A DNA stretch of 64,000 nt, taken from NCBI GenBank assembly GCA_964016885.1, contig OZ024758.1:39742485-39806484 (forward strand). The letters are read 5' to 3'. Below the pieces are notes generated by a model, which was not told the origin of the DNA, made no database searches, and worked only from the letters and a program-made list of their open reading frames with translations. The translations under genes and the position numbers were made by a program. Position 1 is the stretch's first letter; each line of letters opens with the position of its first letter. Below are positions 63,243 to 64,000 of the stretch, in pieces. The stretch comes from Eledone cirrhosa (Eukaryota > Mollusca > Cephalopoda > Octopoda > Eledonidae).

Positions 63243-63688
63243 TGTTTACGCTCAAGAGACTAATCCCTTGGGAGAGGCTAAACGCAGATCAGAGGTGTTT
63301 ACGCCTGACAGAAAATAGGTCAGAGGATATATCCATCTTTATGACTTGTTTACGCTTGTCAAACTAATCCCTTGGGAGACTAACCAAAGTTTAGAGGATA
63401 TATCTATCCTTCTAAATTCTACTCTTATAAAGACAGGGATTGTTTACGCCAAAAACAGAAAAGAAGTGGGATACAGACAAGACAAGACGTTTTACAAGCT
63501 CTCGTCACGAAAAACCAGTCTATCACTTATTCTCACCTTCCTGGCTGATCGCTGACTCCTGCAATACAAATAAGTAAATATACTGATACGCCGCACACAC
63601 GCATTCATAGTGAGTCCAGCATTTGTACACGTATCATTCATTTCTGTTTACACGTATTATAATCGTATTCTGTGATATTTGAATTTAC

Positions 63689-63705
63689 GTGGCTCGAAGA
63701 GCCAC
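63689..63705 (+). other. Perfect 7-bp hairpin in the 3' LTR
   Basis: GTGGCTCGAAGAGCCAC: 7-bp stem with a GAA loop, 68 bp before the poly(A) signal, in the segment deleted from the 5' LTR. Confidence 0.7.
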
Positions 63706-63747
63706 CAAATTATTGTATGAATATTTTGTGTCAATTATTTTATCATT

Positions 63748-63768
63748 CAATATTCAAATTGAATATTG
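63748..63768. other. Perfect 21-bp palindrome in the 3' LTR
   Basis: CAATATTCAA and its complement TTGAATATTG around a single A at 63758, directly upstream of the poly(A) signal. Confidence 0.7.
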
Positions 63769-63772
63769 TTGT

Positions 63773-63778
63773 AATAAA
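63773..63778 (+). terminator. LTR poly(A) signal
   Basis: AATAAA lies about 340 bp after the LTR TATA box, in the segment of the 3' LTR that is missing from the 5' LTR. Confidence 0.6.
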
Positions 63779-63890
63779 ATAAACTTTGTAACAACACTCC
63801 TGGTATTTTTCTTTACACCGAAACCACCATACCAACAGTTACATCCATCCATCCACTTGTCGTTACAACCACACATAATATTCCGTTACA

Positions 63891-64000
63891 CCTCCGTCTA
63901 TATTTCAACCACTGGAACAACCTCACACAAGAAACAGTTGTCGCACCCTCAGTCAACATTTTAATGTCAAACATCGAAATAAATGTTATGAGTGTATATA
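63891..64000. other. DNA after the 3' LTR, no gene
   Basis: No repeat or coding signal seen. No copy of the bases before the 5' LTR is found right after 63890. Confidence 0.35.

Larger units (their letters stand above)
59739..63890 (+). mobile_element. Ty3/Gypsy LTR retrotransposon, internally deleted (CsRn1-like)
   Basis: Order: deleted 5' LTR, primer site, gag stub, RT, RNase H, integrase, frameshifted GPY/F end, 3' LTR. The clade guess rests on the tRNA-Trp-type primer site, the gag start with PPFW and [10 protein letters not shown], and the GPY motif, all typical of CsRn1-clade elements. Protease and most of gag are gone. I could not fix the outer ends or a target-site duplication. Confidence 0.88.
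63243..63890 (+). repeat. 3' LTR (part matched by the 5' LTR, plus the extra 311 bp)
   Basis: Contains the four TGTTTACGC motifs (63243, 63296, 63347, 63441), TATAAAGA at 63426-63433, and an extra segment 63552-63862 absent from the 5' LTR. It ends CCGTTACA at 63890, as the 5' LTR does before its primer site. Confidence 0.75.

Noticed and set aside
63571..63575. TAAGT as target-site duplication of the Gypsy element, matching 59734-59738
   Set aside because: The 5' LTR end next to the primer site matches 63863-63890, so the LTR runs past this place. Five matching bases within several hundred are expected by chance.

Overview
The window looks like a repeat-dominated intergenic stretch of a coleoid cephalopod genome, most likely an octopod. 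The reasons are two copies of a tRNA-derived SINE of octopus OK/OR type, a repeat module ending in (GAT)n of the kind common in cephalopods, long TA/CA microsatellites, and a mix of Penelope-like, LINE, Helitron and Ty3/Gypsy remnants. I see no intact host gene, no rRNA or functional tRNA gene and no CRISPR array. Every long open frame belongs to a mobile-element relic or to tandem-repeat DNA.

Left flank (1-5492). A TATA/ACATATATATG microsatellite runs into a near-perfect 341-bp palindrome (381-721). It is followed by a 5'-truncated Penelope-like fragment that keeps the zinc-knuckle and GIY-YIG endonuclease part and has an inverted 5' joint. Next comes a LINE 3'-coding end in which a 96-bp segment is tandemly amplified ten times in frame. 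Then come a SINE with a 16-bp target-site duplication and a (GAT)-tailed module with six copies of a 112-bp unit. Two degenerate forms of the later 54-bp satellite unit and a histone-type stem-loop lie just before the main array.

Core (5493-52020). About 46.5 kb is one tandem array of a 54-bp unit, roughly 860 copies. Almost every copy carries an EcoRI site. The unit length is a multiple of three, so long frames stay open on both strands until scattered 53-bp units shift the frame. Multi-unit duplications (offsets of 1347, 1616, 1669, 1832, 1990, 2045, 2417, 2529 and 3771 bp, and one 11.2 kb apart) can be traced by private mutations. Variant subfamilies appear in a left-to-right order. The sequence reads as satellite DNA, not as a gene.

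Right flank (52021-64000). The array stops at a decayed Helitron helicase remnant. Then come a second SINE and two copies of one APE-type LINE pointing away from each other (53365-55525 minus, 55823-59204 plus). Both have RT and a PHD-like zinc finger, and both end in the same (GAT)-tailed module seen near 4.1 kb. The window closes with a Ty3/Gypsy element, probably of the CsRn1 clade: LTRs, a tRNA-Trp-type primer site, a stub of gag fused by deletion to RT, RNase H, a D,D35E integrase, and a frameshifted GPY/F end. None of the elements appears autonomous. Together they show transposon tails being turned repeatedly into tandem arrays of very different size.
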